Shown here: positions 45,630 through 53,130 of the stretch, one piece after another
How positions within the stretch are numbered: the first letter of the stretch is position 1
Layout: each line of letters starts with the position of its first letter
From: Microvirga sp. Mcv34
GTDB taxonomy: Bacteria > Pseudomonadota > Alphaproteobacteria > Rhizobiales > Beijerinckiaceae
NCBI RefSeq assembly: GCF_024519725.1
Contig: NZ_JALJRK010000002.1
Location: 103,038-167,037, forward strand
Reading direction: 5' to 3'
DNA: 64,000 bases
Translations under genes and position numbers: made by a program
Notes under the pieces: generated by a model
What the model was told of the DNA's origin: nothing
Seen by the model: only the letters and a program-made list of their open reading frames with translations
The model's database searches: none

Positions 45630-46337
45630 TCAGGAAGCGTAACGGTCGAGGATGGACCGGATGTCCCGCTGCTTGTCGGACGTGGAGGAAAGGAGTGCCC
45701 GGTCCGTCACCGCCTTGAGATGATGATCCATGGCGTCGATGGCAGCCTGGCTGTTCCGCAGCCGGAGCGCATCGATGATCTGCTGATGCTCATGGATCGA
45801 GCAATCGGAGGAGTGCGGCCGGCTGTAGAGCGCCAGGATGAGCGAGCAGCGTGAAACCACCTCGTCGACATACCGGGCAAGGACTCTGTTGCCGGAGAGG
45901 GAAGCCAGAAGAATATGAAATTCGCCTGCCAGACGGATCGCCGCGGCTCCATCCTGCGTGTTGGCTTTCGTCTCCAGATCGACATGTCGCTGCAGGCGCT
46001 CAATGTCGTCGAGAGTGACCTTTTCCGCAAGCCGAACAAGAACTTGGCGTTCCAGGCACATTCGCGTCTCGAAAACGTCCTGCGCTTCCGACAGGCTCGG
46101 CTGCGCGATGGTGGCGCCCTTGTTCGGCTGCATGTCGACGAGCCCTTCGGCATGAAGGCGCGCGAGAACGGTCCGGACGATCGTCCGGCTGACGCCGAAC
46201 CGCTCGCCGATGACGTCTTCCGTCAACTTGTCTCCCGGCATCAGCGCCTGCTCAATGATCGCCCGGCGAAGCCCAGCATAAACGGAATCACTCCGAGTAC
46301 CGGCGGCTGACTTGGGCTTTCTGGCTGAAGCGTTCAT
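45630..46337 (-). CDS. GntR family (FCD) transcriptional regulator
   Basis: 235 residues. Winged helix near the N terminus (SVYAGLRRAIIEQALMPGDK, GERFGVSRTIVRTVLARLHA, about 18-70), then an all-helical FCD ligand domain (about 90-215) with the metal/ligand pattern Asp/His residues in FHILLASLSGN and HEQQIIDAL-like stretch EHQQIIDALRLR. FCD regulators usually sense the substrate or an intermediate of the neighbouring pathway. It sits between the transporter operon and the divergent amidohydrolase, both of which carry TTGNATACAA sites. Confidence 0.93.
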   Translation of the reverse strand: MNASARKPKSAAGTRSDSVYAGLRRAIIEQALMPGDKLTEDVIGERFGVSRTIVRTVLARLHAEGLVDMQPNKGATIAQPSLSEAQDVFETRMCLERQVLVRLAEKVTLDDIERLQRHVDLETKANTQDGAAAIRLAGEFHILLASLSGNRVLARYVDEVVSRCSLILALYSRPHSSDCSIHEHQQIIDALRLRNSQAAIDAMDHHLKAVTDRALLSSTSDKQRDIRSILDRYAS

Positions 46338-46435
46338 TGGACCTTGCGTGGGAACTCAGGGGACGAACTATGTTCCACAAAACCGACCGCTCAGGAAGCG
46401 TGGATTCTTCAGGAGGCGGGGATCCTATTGGCATT

Positions 46436-46457
46436 CTGTATGCATAATTGTATACAA
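46436..46457. promoter_or_regulatory. GntR-type operator before the cytosine-deaminase-like gene
   Basis: Perfect palindrome TTGTATACAA at 46448-46457, with a related CTGTATGCAT at 46436-46445, 12 bases away. It lies between the divergent regulator and amidohydrolase starts, so could control both. Confidence 0.7.
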
Positions 46458-46524
46458 GTGGCATGGAATGGCAATCCATTCCAACCGTGTTGCCCCGGAT
46501 TCGATCTGAGAAGCGAGGACGCTG

Positions 46525-47712
46525 ATGCATAGCCTGGTGATCCGCAATGTGCGCCCCATGGGAGGAGAGACGACCTCTGTGACCATCCGTGAGGGACGGA
46601 TCGCCGCCACCAGTGAGGTTCCGGAGGACACGGAGATCCTGGATGGAGGCGGGGCCATCCTGATCCCTGGGCTCGTCGAGGCCCATACCCATATGGACAA
46701 GACGCTCCTCGGCATGGGCTGGTATCGCAACGAGGTGGGGCCGCGCCTCATCGATAAGATCGACAACGAGCGGATGCAGCGGCGTGTTCTTGGCATCGAT
46801 CCTGCCCGTCAATCCGCCCGGCAGGCTGTGCTCGCAGCATCCCTCGGCACAACGCACATCCGAACCCACGTGGATGTTGATACGGAGGTCGGCGTGGCGG
46901 GCATCGAGGGCGTTCTCGAGACCCGGGAGCGCTATCGGGACCTCGTCGAAATCGAACTCGTCGCATTCCCGCAGAGCGGCATGCTCATCCGGCCCGGTAC
47001 CGTCGAGCTTATGGAAAAAGCCCTTCAACTCGGCGCCCAGGTTGTCGGTGGGCTCGACCCGGCCGGGATCGATCGCGATCCGAAGGGACATCTCGACGTC
47101 GTGTTCGATCTTGCCGAGCGCTATGCCGTCCCGGTCGACATCCATCTCCATGAACCGGCGGAGCTGGGAGCTTTCTCCATGGAGCTCATCATCGAGCGCA
47201 CGAAGGCTCTGGGGATGCAGCGCAAGGTCACGATCAGCCATGCGTTCTGCCTCGGCATGACCGATCAGGACTATGTCTCGGCGCTGATCGATTCCTTGGC
47301 TCAAGCGCAGATTCATATTCTGACGACGGCACCGTCCTCAAGGCCAGCACCGGCCGTGAAGCGGCTGATGGAAGCGGGCATCGTCGTCGCAGCAGGCAAT
47401 GATGGGGTGCGCGACACCTGGGGACCCTACAATAGTCCGGACATGTTGGAGCGGGCTGTCCTCGTCGGCTTGCGCAACAACCTGCGTCGCGACGACGAGG
47501 TCGCGCTGGCGCTCGACACCTGCACGTATGGCGGAGCGCGAATGATGGGCCTTGATGATTATGGCCTGGAGCCCGGATGCCGAGCGGATCTTGTTCTGCT
47601 CGACGGCGAAACGCTCGCCGAGGCCGTTGTAAGCCGACGCCCGCGCAAAATGGTGATGAAGGGCGGCAAGGTCATCGCTCGTGATGGCATCGCGTCGATC
47701 TCTGCGCCTTGA
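46525..47712 (+). CDS. Amidohydrolase, cytosine-deaminase-like
   Basis: 395 residues. Motifs of the CodA branch are clear: EAHTHMDKTLLG (metal HxH plus MDK, about 52-63), VDIHLHEPAELG (HxHE), TISHAFCLGM, and the metal Asp in AAGNDGVRDTWGPYNSPDML. CodA-type enzymes deaminate cytosine-like rings or hydrolyse related cyclic amides. The exact substrate is unknown, as GNDGVRD differs from the common GSDNIRD. It stands alone on the plus strand, opposite the GntR gene. Confidence 0.92.
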   Translation: MHSLVIRNVRPMGGETTSVTIREGRIAATSEVPEDTEILDGGGAILIPGLVEAHTHMDKTLLGMGWYRNEVGPRLIDKIDNERMQRRVLGIDPARQSARQAVLAASLGTTHIRTHVDVDTEVGVAGIEGVLETRERYRDLVEIELVAFPQSGMLIRPGTVELMEKALQLGAQVVGGLDPAGIDRDPKGHLDVVFDLAERYAVPVDIHLHEPAELGAFSMELIIERTKALGMQRKVTISHAFCLGMTDQDYVSALIDSLAQAQIHILTTAPSSRPAPAVKRLMEAGIVVAAGNDGVRDTWGPYNSPDMLERAVLVGLRNNLRRDDEVALALDTCTYGGARMMGLDDYGLEPGCRADLVLLDGETLAEAVVSRRPRKMVMKGGKVIARDGIASISAP

Positions 47713-47835
47713 TCCTTCCATTCAGGCATTGAACGTGAGGGTAGTGCGAGAGGTCACGATGAGCCTCGAGGCCGACCGAACTCTCGCATCATCTCGCCCG
47801 CATTCATTCGCATTGCAACCGGACGGCTCGGGATG

Positions 47836-48501
47836 TCAGCGACTGTCCTGGTTGTCGGCGTTGTCGTCATCGTCATCATCGGATCCGCCCGGCATCATGG
47901 GGCCACCGGGAACCATCATTCCCGCGCCGATCATTCCCGGTCCGATCATGCCACGGCCGCCCATGTGCACGAGCACCTGAAGGCGCCGCTTCTGAGCCTC
48001 GTCCAACGTGGCATAGAGCGGTGAGGCGGCATCCGCGAGCTTGCGCATCGCATCCGCTCCCTGACTCATCCGGTCCGCCATCGCGCGGACCAGGCCGACC
48101 GGGTCGCTCGTCATCATCCCGCGGGCCTGGCGCATGGCCTGCATATGGCTGACGTGCAAGGTGGCCAGGTTCCGGATCGCGGCCTCGACCGGGAGCCACA
48201 GCTTCTCCTGGTCGGCCGACAGCTTGAGACCGGCGTGGATCGCGGCGATGTGGGCGTCGATGAAGGCGCTCATGTCCTCGGGCGAGAACCGGCCCATCAT
48301 TCCCCTATGTGGCCCACTCATCATTCTTCCGCCCATCATGCCTTGGCCCATCATCGGTCCCATGGGCATCCGATTCATCGGTGATGGCTCGCTGGGCTGA
48401 GCGGTGGGCATCTGGCGCGGCGCAGGCGCAGGCACCGTGGCCTGGGCCAAGACGGGACCGGCGATGGCGACGAGGATGGCGGCGAGAATAGGTCTCTTCA
48501 T
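47836..48501 (-). CDS. Met-rich periplasmic LTXXQ/Spy-like protein
   Basis: 221 residues from ATG 48501. Signal peptide MKRPILAAILVAIAGPVLAQ. Then a Pro-rich linker and a Met/Gly-rich stretch with 15 or so Met in about 35 residues (MGPMMGQGMMGGRMM and following), a helical LTXXQ-like domain (FSPEDMSAFIDAHIAAIHAG, LKLSADQEKLWLPVEAAIRN, about 80-185), a second Met/Gly segment (GMIGPGMIGAGMMVPG) and an acidic tail with six Asp in a row. Met-rich periplasmic segments often bind Cu(I); the LTXXQ fold includes Spy chaperones and metal-response proteins (CpxP, CnrX). Copper or metal binding is inferred. Confidence 0.85.
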   Translation of the reverse strand: MKRPILAAILVAIAGPVLAQATVPAPAPRQMPTAQPSEPSPMNRMPMGPMMGQGMMGGRMMSGPHRGMMGRFSPEDMSAFIDAHIAAIHAGLKLSADQEKLWLPVEAAIRNLATLHVSHMQAMRQARGMMTSDPVGLVRAMADRMSQGADAMRKLADAASPLYATLDEAQKRRLQVLVHMGGRGMIGPGMIGAGMMVPGGPMMPGGSDDDDDDNADNQDSR

Positions 48502-48762
48502 GGCGTTCTGTCCTTCGATCCGTTCCGTCGAGCGGGGTGCGTGGGCGTGGACGACATGGTGATGCTCACTCGCGTGGCGTGTGATCGTGACGCCCATTCA
48601 TGAGAATATGTCTCAAACGTTACGCTGGCTTCGACACGCTTCCTTGATCTTGCTCAAACGCGCTTTGCCCGAAAGCCTCGAAGAGGTGTGCCCTCGACCA
48701 TATCCTGGACGATGCGGGAGGCGGATAACCACCCTCCCCATGGCGACGCCCAAGGGATCAGG

Positions 48763-50604
48763 TCACTTCCAGCTTCCGCCTCCGAGATCTTCCCGGCGTT
48801 GAGCGTCCAGGAGCGACGATGCCAGCGCAAAGGCATCCCGGGCGCGGATGCAGCCGACGATCTTGTTGCGGTCCTCGAACCCGACAACGGCCAGGGTGGC
48901 GCGGTCGTCGCTGCGAAAGATGTCGAGGACTTCCGCAAGGGACGCAGCAGGCGTGACGATTGGGCCGGACTCGTAAACCAGCTCGGCGGCCACGACCGGC
49001 AGGTCGGCACCCTCGGCCTCGACCGCCTCGACAAGGCGTGGGTCGATCAGGCCAAGGAAGGTTCCGTCCACGGCATAGACGGCCGTGCCGCGGGCGCCTG
49101 CCGTCGACAGGGCCCGACGGACCTCCTCCAGGCTTCCATTAGCCATCACGGCCCGTTTCGGCGGCTTGATGATCTCGCCGATCGCGGCTGCTTCTAGGCG
49201 GGAGACATCGTGACCGCCCTCGATGGCCAAGCCGCGCTGCTGGAAGCGCCAGGTGGCGAACGAGTAGCCGAACAGGCGGTCCGTGAGGAACGAGGCCGTC
49301 AGCGCCCCGATCGCCACCACGATGGTGGCATCGAAGTCCCCGGTGGTCTCGAGAACCAGGAAGATCATCGCGAGCGGACTGCCGATCACGCTCGCCCCGA
49401 CCGAAGCCATGCCGATCACCGCGCACAGGGCCGGGCTCCAAGCCGGAGCCCCCGGGATGAAGGCCAAGACCCAGGCCAGCACCTGCCCAAGGAGAGCGCC
49501 GATCATGAGCGAGGCGCCGAACAGGCCGCCGCGGAAACCGGACCCGAGGCTGGCGGCGGAGGCCAGGCCCTTCGCGGCGAGCAGGCCGAGGGCGTGGCGG
49601 CCGGCGATATCGCCGGACACGGCGTGCTCGATGGCCGCGTGACCGCTTCCCAGAACGGCCGGGAAGCGGGTTGCGAGCGCCGTGAGAAGAAGGGCGGCGG
49701 ACAGCCGGCGCAGGACCTCGTTCTTCAGAAAGCGCTTGAGGAGGCGCTCGATGGCCGAGACCAGCAGCATCACCACGATGCCCGCGAAGGCCGCGACGAA
49801 CCCGATCAGGACGGCGAGCGGATAGTCGGACCAGGACGTGCCGGGCCCGGTCTCGAGGCTGAAGGGCCGCTCCTGTCCCAGGAGCAGCCAGATGGTCATC
49901 ACGGCCGCGATGGCGCCGAGCCCGATGGGAGCCAGGGTTCGCCGGGAGAACGTCCCCAACAGCAGCTCGTAAGCGTATAGCATCCCGGCGATCGGCGCCC
50001 GGTAGGCGGCCGCAATGGCGGCCGCGGCGCCGACCGCCACCAGCAGGCGCAGATCGGAGCGGGGCCGGCCCAGGCGGCGTCCCAGGCGGCTGGCGAGCAC
50101 CGCCCCGAGCTGGGTGACGGCCGCCTCGATGCCGACCGAGGCTCCAAAGCAGACCGAGGCGAGGATCGGGATCACGACTCCGGTGGCGTCGTACCAACCC
50201 ATCCTGCCCCCGTTGAGGGCATTCGCCTCGACGGCGTCGATGGGATCTTTGGTCCTCCAGCGTGCGATCAGGTGCGACAGCAGGGTGACCAGGAAGGCGC
50301 TGCACGCGAGGGCCAGGGCGATCCTCAGGAAGGAGGCATGGTCCGGCAGGGCGATCCGCCGCTCGGCCGCGAAGCCCAGCATGGCGCGCTGCGCGAAGAC
50401 GACGAATTGCTGCACGATCGCCACCATCAGACCGGTCAGAATACCGATCACGATGGCGAGGCCGACCAGGCGGAACGAGCCATTCGGCTTGCGAATGTTC
50501 GGGAGCGCCGGAAGGCGAGGGCGAAGCAGCATCATGCGGTTCGGGTGAGGAGCGGTCTGTCCGCGGGGTGCAGGCGGTTTGGGCGTGCCGGCCGTTGCCG
50601 TCAA
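48763..50604 (-). CDS. ClC-type chloride channel/antiporter with CBS domains
   Basis: 613 residues. About ten membrane helices (45-440), then a pair of CBS domains (about 470-600). Pore motifs: GASVGIEAAVTQLGAVLASR (the usual GREGP is GIEAA, but the gating Glu is retained), GSGFRGGLFGASLMIGALLG and GMASVGASVIGSPLAMIFLV. This suggests a H+/Cl- antiporter or anion channel regulated by nucleotide binding to the CBS pair. It is divergent from the bigR-like gene with 124 bases between. Confidence 0.94.
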   Translation of the reverse strand: MTATAGTPKPPAPRGQTAPHPNRMMLLRPRLPALPNIRKPNGSFRLVGLAIVIGILTGLMVAIVQQFVVFAQRAMLGFAAERRIALPDHASFLRIALALACSAFLVTLLSHLIARWRTKDPIDAVEANALNGGRMGWYDATGVVIPILASVCFGASVGIEAAVTQLGAVLASRLGRRLGRPRSDLRLLVAVGAAAAIAAAYRAPIAGMLYAYELLLGTFSRRTLAPIGLGAIAAVMTIWLLLGQERPFSLETGPGTSWSDYPLAVLIGFVAAFAGIVVMLLVSAIERLLKRFLKNEVLRRLSAALLLTALATRFPAVLGSGHAAIEHAVSGDIAGRHALGLLAAKGLASAASLGSGFRGGLFGASLMIGALLGQVLAWVLAFIPGAPAWSPALCAVIGMASVGASVIGSPLAMIFLVLETTGDFDATIVVAIGALTASFLTDRLFGYSFATWRFQQRGLAIEGGHDVSRLEAAAIGEIIKPPKRAVMANGSLEEVRRALSTAGARGTAVYAVDGTFLGLIDPRLVEAVEAEGADLPVVAAELVYESGPIVTPAASLAEVLDIFRSDDRATLAVVGFEDRNKIVGCIRARDAFALASSLLDAQRREDLGGGSWK

Positions 50605-50682
50605 CCCATTTTCGGCTCGCCGGGCAACCTTCTTGGCGCAGCTCTTCCCGCCAGGGAGGAATCGAATGGGTCTTGAATCTCA

Positions 50683-50698
50683 ATAAGGATATGCTAAA
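50683..50698 (-). promoter_or_regulatory. Putative BigR-type operator upstream of bigR
   Basis: The minus strand reads TTTAGCATATCCTTAT, matching TTTAGATATTCCTTAT upstream of the persulfide dioxygenase (56603-56618) at 12 of 16 positions. It lies in the AT-rich gap between the ClC and regulator genes, 31 bases before the bigR-like ATG. Confidence 0.6.
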
Positions 50699-50728
50699 TT
50701 AGAATAAACTTATTTATGGGATCTCTGG

Positions 50729-51064
50729 ATGACCAAGGTGGAACTCGACCTCGAGACATTTGAACGGAAGGCCACCGAAGTCGCGGACATTCTGCGGGCG
50801 CTCGCCAACGAACGCCGGCTGATGATCCTGTGCAAGCTGGTGGAGTGGGGCGAGGCCAACGTCACCTCGCTTGTGGAGGCGGTCGGGCTATCACAGTCGG
50901 CCCTGTCGCAGCATCTGGCCAAGATGCGGGACGAGGGCATCGTCGCCACGCGGCGCGAGAGTCAGACGATCTGGTATCGCATCGCCGACCCCCGCATCGA
51001 GCAGCTCTTCGGCCTTCTCTACGAGCTCTATTGCAAGCAGACCAGAACGGGCAGGCCGGCCTGA
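50729..51064 (+). CDS. bigR: ArsR-family persulfide-sensing repressor, BigR/SqrR-like
   Basis: 111 residues. Winged helix (ILRALANERRLMILCKLVEW, GLSQSALSQHLAKMRDEGIV). Only two cysteines, Cys35 (MILCKL) and Cys102 (LYCKQ), 67 apart, closely matching the 66-residue spacing of the redox pair of BigR and SqrR, which form a disulfide or polysulfide link on contact with persulfide and leave DNA. The metal-binding ELCVC motif of ArsR/SmtB is absent (ANERR ... LCKL). Downstream are the two YeeE halves; a matching operator motif precedes it and the persulfide dioxygenase gene. Confidence 0.92.
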   Translation: MTKVELDLETFERKATEVADILRALANERRLMILCKLVEWGEANVTSLVEAVGLSQSALSQHLAKMRDEGIVATRRESQTIWYRIADPRIEQLFGLLYELYCKQTRTGRPA

Positions 51065-51076
51065 TCGGAGGCAGCT

Positions 51077-51502
51077 ATGGAAAACTTCACTCCTGTGTCC
51101 GCCCTGTTCGGCGGCTTGATGATCGGCGCCTCGGCGGCCCTGCTCCTGGTACTGAACGGGCGCGTCGCGGGCATCAGTGGCATCCTGGGCGGGCTGATCC
51201 CGCCCGAGCGCGGTAAGGTCGGCTGGCGTCTCGCCTTCCTGGCCGGGATGCTCGTCGCAGCTCCGATTTATGTCATCGCCGGGGGCACGCTGCCGCCCGT
51301 CAGGCTCGGTGCATCCCTGCCACTGCTGATTGTAGCAGGGCTGATCGTCGGGTTCGGTACGCGCCTGGGGGCGGGCTGCACCAGCGGCCACGGCGTCTGC
51401 GGCATCGGCCGCGGCTCGCCGCGCTCCATCGTGGCGACGCTCGTCTTCATGGCCACTGCGGTCGCCACTGTCTTCTTCTCTCGTCACGTCATCGGGATGT
51501 AA
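51077..51502 (+). CDS. YeeE/YedE half-transporter, N-terminal type
   Basis: 141 residues with about four membrane segments, PF04143-like. The characteristic [24 protein letters not shown] loop (here [20 protein letters not shown]) carries conserved Cys of the thiosulfate-transport family. Full-length YeeE has two such repeats; here the halves are separate genes, 12 bases after bigR and 3 bases before the second half. Confidence 0.93.
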   Translation: MENFTPVSALFGGLMIGASAALLLVLNGRVAGISGILGGLIPPERGKVGWRLAFLAGMLVAAPIYVIAGGTLPPVRLGASLPLLIVAGLIVGFGTRLGAGCTSGHGVCGIGRGSPRSIVATLVFMATAVATVFFSRHVIGM

Positions 51503-51505
51503 GCC

Positions 51506-51964
51506 ATGCCCCTGATCCTGTCCGCCTTCGCGTCCGGCCTGCTGTTCGGGCTCGGATTGATCGTGTCCCAGATGGTCAACCCGGCCAAGGTTCTCGGCTT
51601 CCTCGACATCTTCGGCCAGTGGGATCCGAGCCTCGCTCTCGTGATGGGCGCCGCCGTCGCGGTCTCGGCCCTAGGCTATTTCGTCGCCAGACGTCGCGGC
51701 GTACCCGTGCTGGCGCCGCGCCTCGAAATCCCGACCCGGCGCGACCTCGATCCCCGGCTGATCGGCGGGGCGGCCCTGTTCGGAATCGGCTGGGGCCTCG
51801 TCGGCTTCTGCCCGGGACCGGCCCTGGTCGGGTTGACCTTCGGCCCATGGCAGGTCTTTGTCTTCGTGGCTGCAATGATCGTCGGCATGGCGCTCTTCCG
51901 CCTCGCGCCCGCCGACTGGCCTCGGGTCTCCGTCCGCCGCGAAGCCGCGCAGGTGGATGGATGA
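51506..51964 (+). CDS. YeeE/YedE half-transporter, C-terminal type
   Basis: 152 residues, about four membrane segments. The conserved loop GIGWGLVGFCPGPALVGL is the counterpart of the GCTSGHG loop of the first half. Together the two probably form one inner-membrane sulfur-compound transporter under BigR control. It is convergent with the cyd small-subunit gene, 33 bases away. Confidence 0.93.
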   Translation: MPLILSAFASGLLFGLGLIVSQMVNPAKVLGFLDIFGQWDPSLALVMGAAVAVSALGYFVARRRGVPVLAPRLEIPTRRDLDPRLIGGAALFGIGWGLVGFCPGPALVGLTFGPWQVFVFVAAMIVGMALFRLAPADWPRVSVRREAAQVDG

Positions 51965-51997
51965 GCCCATCGGGCCGGCATGTCCGTCCACCGACGA

Positions 51998-52120
51998 TCA
52001 GGTCAACCAGGCCCTGATGACGAGACTGACGGCGCCGGTCGTGCCGACGCCGGCGGCCCAGAGGCCGGCGAACCACAGCCACTGCTTAAATGCGGAACCC
52101 TGTTCGAGGTGCTTGCCCAT
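51998..52120 (-). CDS. Cytochrome bd oxidase small subunit-like protein (DUF2474-like)
   Basis: 40 residues: MGKHLEQGSAFKQWLWFAGL, then WAAGVGTTGAVSLVIRAWLT. A single membrane helix covers about 13-37. Its ATG shares one base with the cydB stop codon (TGATG), so translation is coupled. Short membrane proteins of this kind (CydX, CydS, DUF2474) end cytochrome bd operons and stabilise the haem region of the oxidase. The FAGLWAAGV stretch is close to the DUF2474 pattern seen in cyanide-insensitive-type operons. Confidence 0.8.
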   Translation of the reverse strand: MGKHLEQGSAFKQWLWFAGLWAAGVGTTGAVSLVIRAWLT

Positions 52121-53127
52121 CAGTGATATCCCTCGTGCCCGGTCTTGCCGCGGAACACCCAATACGCGTACCCGGTATAGGCGAGGATGATCGGGATCAG
52201 CACGCTCGCGCCGACCAGCATGAACTGAAGACTGGCATGCGGCGCCGCGGCCTCATGGATGGTGACGGCGTTCGGCACCACGTGCGGGAACATGCTGATG
52301 CCCAGGCCGAGGAGGCAGAGACCGAACAGCCCCAGCGTCAGCAGGAACGGCCAGTACTCCCAGCGGCGCAGCAGGCTCACCAGCAGCGCCCCGGAACAGA
52401 GGCCCACGAGCAGCGGCACCTGGGCGGTGAACAGGACCTGTGGCCAGGCGAACCAGCGCTCGTAATAGGCGCCGCTGAGGAATGGCGTCGCCGCGCTCAC
52501 AAGGCCGATGCAGACGATCAGGCCGATCGCGAGCTTGCCCGCAAGGCGGAAGCTGTGATCCTGGACGGCGCCTTCGGTCTTCATCACCAGCCAGGTCGCG
52601 CCGAGCAGGGCATAGCCGATCACCAGGCTGAACCCGACCAGCAGGCTGAACGGGGTAAGCCAATCCCACCAGCCGCCGGCATAGGAGCGTCCCTCGACGG
52701 CAATGCCCTGGAGGAGCGCGCCGAGCGTGATGCCCTGCGCCAGCGTCGCCACCACCGAGCCTGTCGTGAAGGCGACGTCCCAGTAGCGGCGATGGCCAGG
52801 GTCGCGCCAGCGGAACTCGAAGGCGACACCCCGGAAGATCAGCGCCAGAACCATGGCGATGATGGGCGCATAAAGGGCCGGCAGGATGATCGCATAGGCG
52901 AGCGGGAAGGCTGCCATCAGGCCGCCGCCGCCGAGCACGAGCCAGGTCTCGTTGCCGTCCCAGACCGGTGCCACCGAGTTCATGGCGCTGTCGCGCTCGG
53001 GTCCCGGACTGAAGAACGGGAACAGGATGCCGATGCCAAGGTCGAAGCCGTCCATCACCACGTAGGCGAAGACCGCGAACGCGATGACGAAGGCCCAGAG
53101 GGTGGGGAGATCGAGAAGGGTCATCAT
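52120..53127 (-). CDS. cydB: Cytochrome bd ubiquinol oxidase subunit II
   Basis: 335 residues, about eight to nine membrane helices. Conserved features: start LPTLWAFVIAFAVFAYVVMD, GFDLGIGILFPF, the AFPLAYAIILPALYAPI segment, and the VAPVWDGNETWLVLGGGGL signature. Lies three bases after cydA and before the small-subunit gene. Confidence 0.97.
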   Translation of the reverse strand: MMTLLDLPTLWAFVIAFAVFAYVVMDGFDLGIGILFPFFSPGPERDSAMNSVAPVWDGNETWLVLGGGGLMAAFPLAYAIILPALYAPIIAMVLALIFRGVAFEFRWRDPGHRRYWDVAFTTGSVVATLAQGITLGALLQGIAVEGRSYAGGWWDWLTPFSLLVGFSLVIGYALLGATWLVMKTEGAVQDHSFRLAGKLAIGLIVCIGLVSAATPFLSGAYYERWFAWPQVLFTAQVPLLVGLCSGALLVSLLRRWEYWPFLLTLGLFGLCLLGLGISMFPHVVPNAVTIHEAAAPHASLQFMLVGASVLIPIILAYTGYAYWVFRGKTGHEGYH

Positions 53128-53130
53128 GGG

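Noticed and set aside
48581-48802. 73-codon frame near the ClC gene end
   Set aside because: No ribosome site, overlaps the ClC C terminus and has no recognisable sequence.
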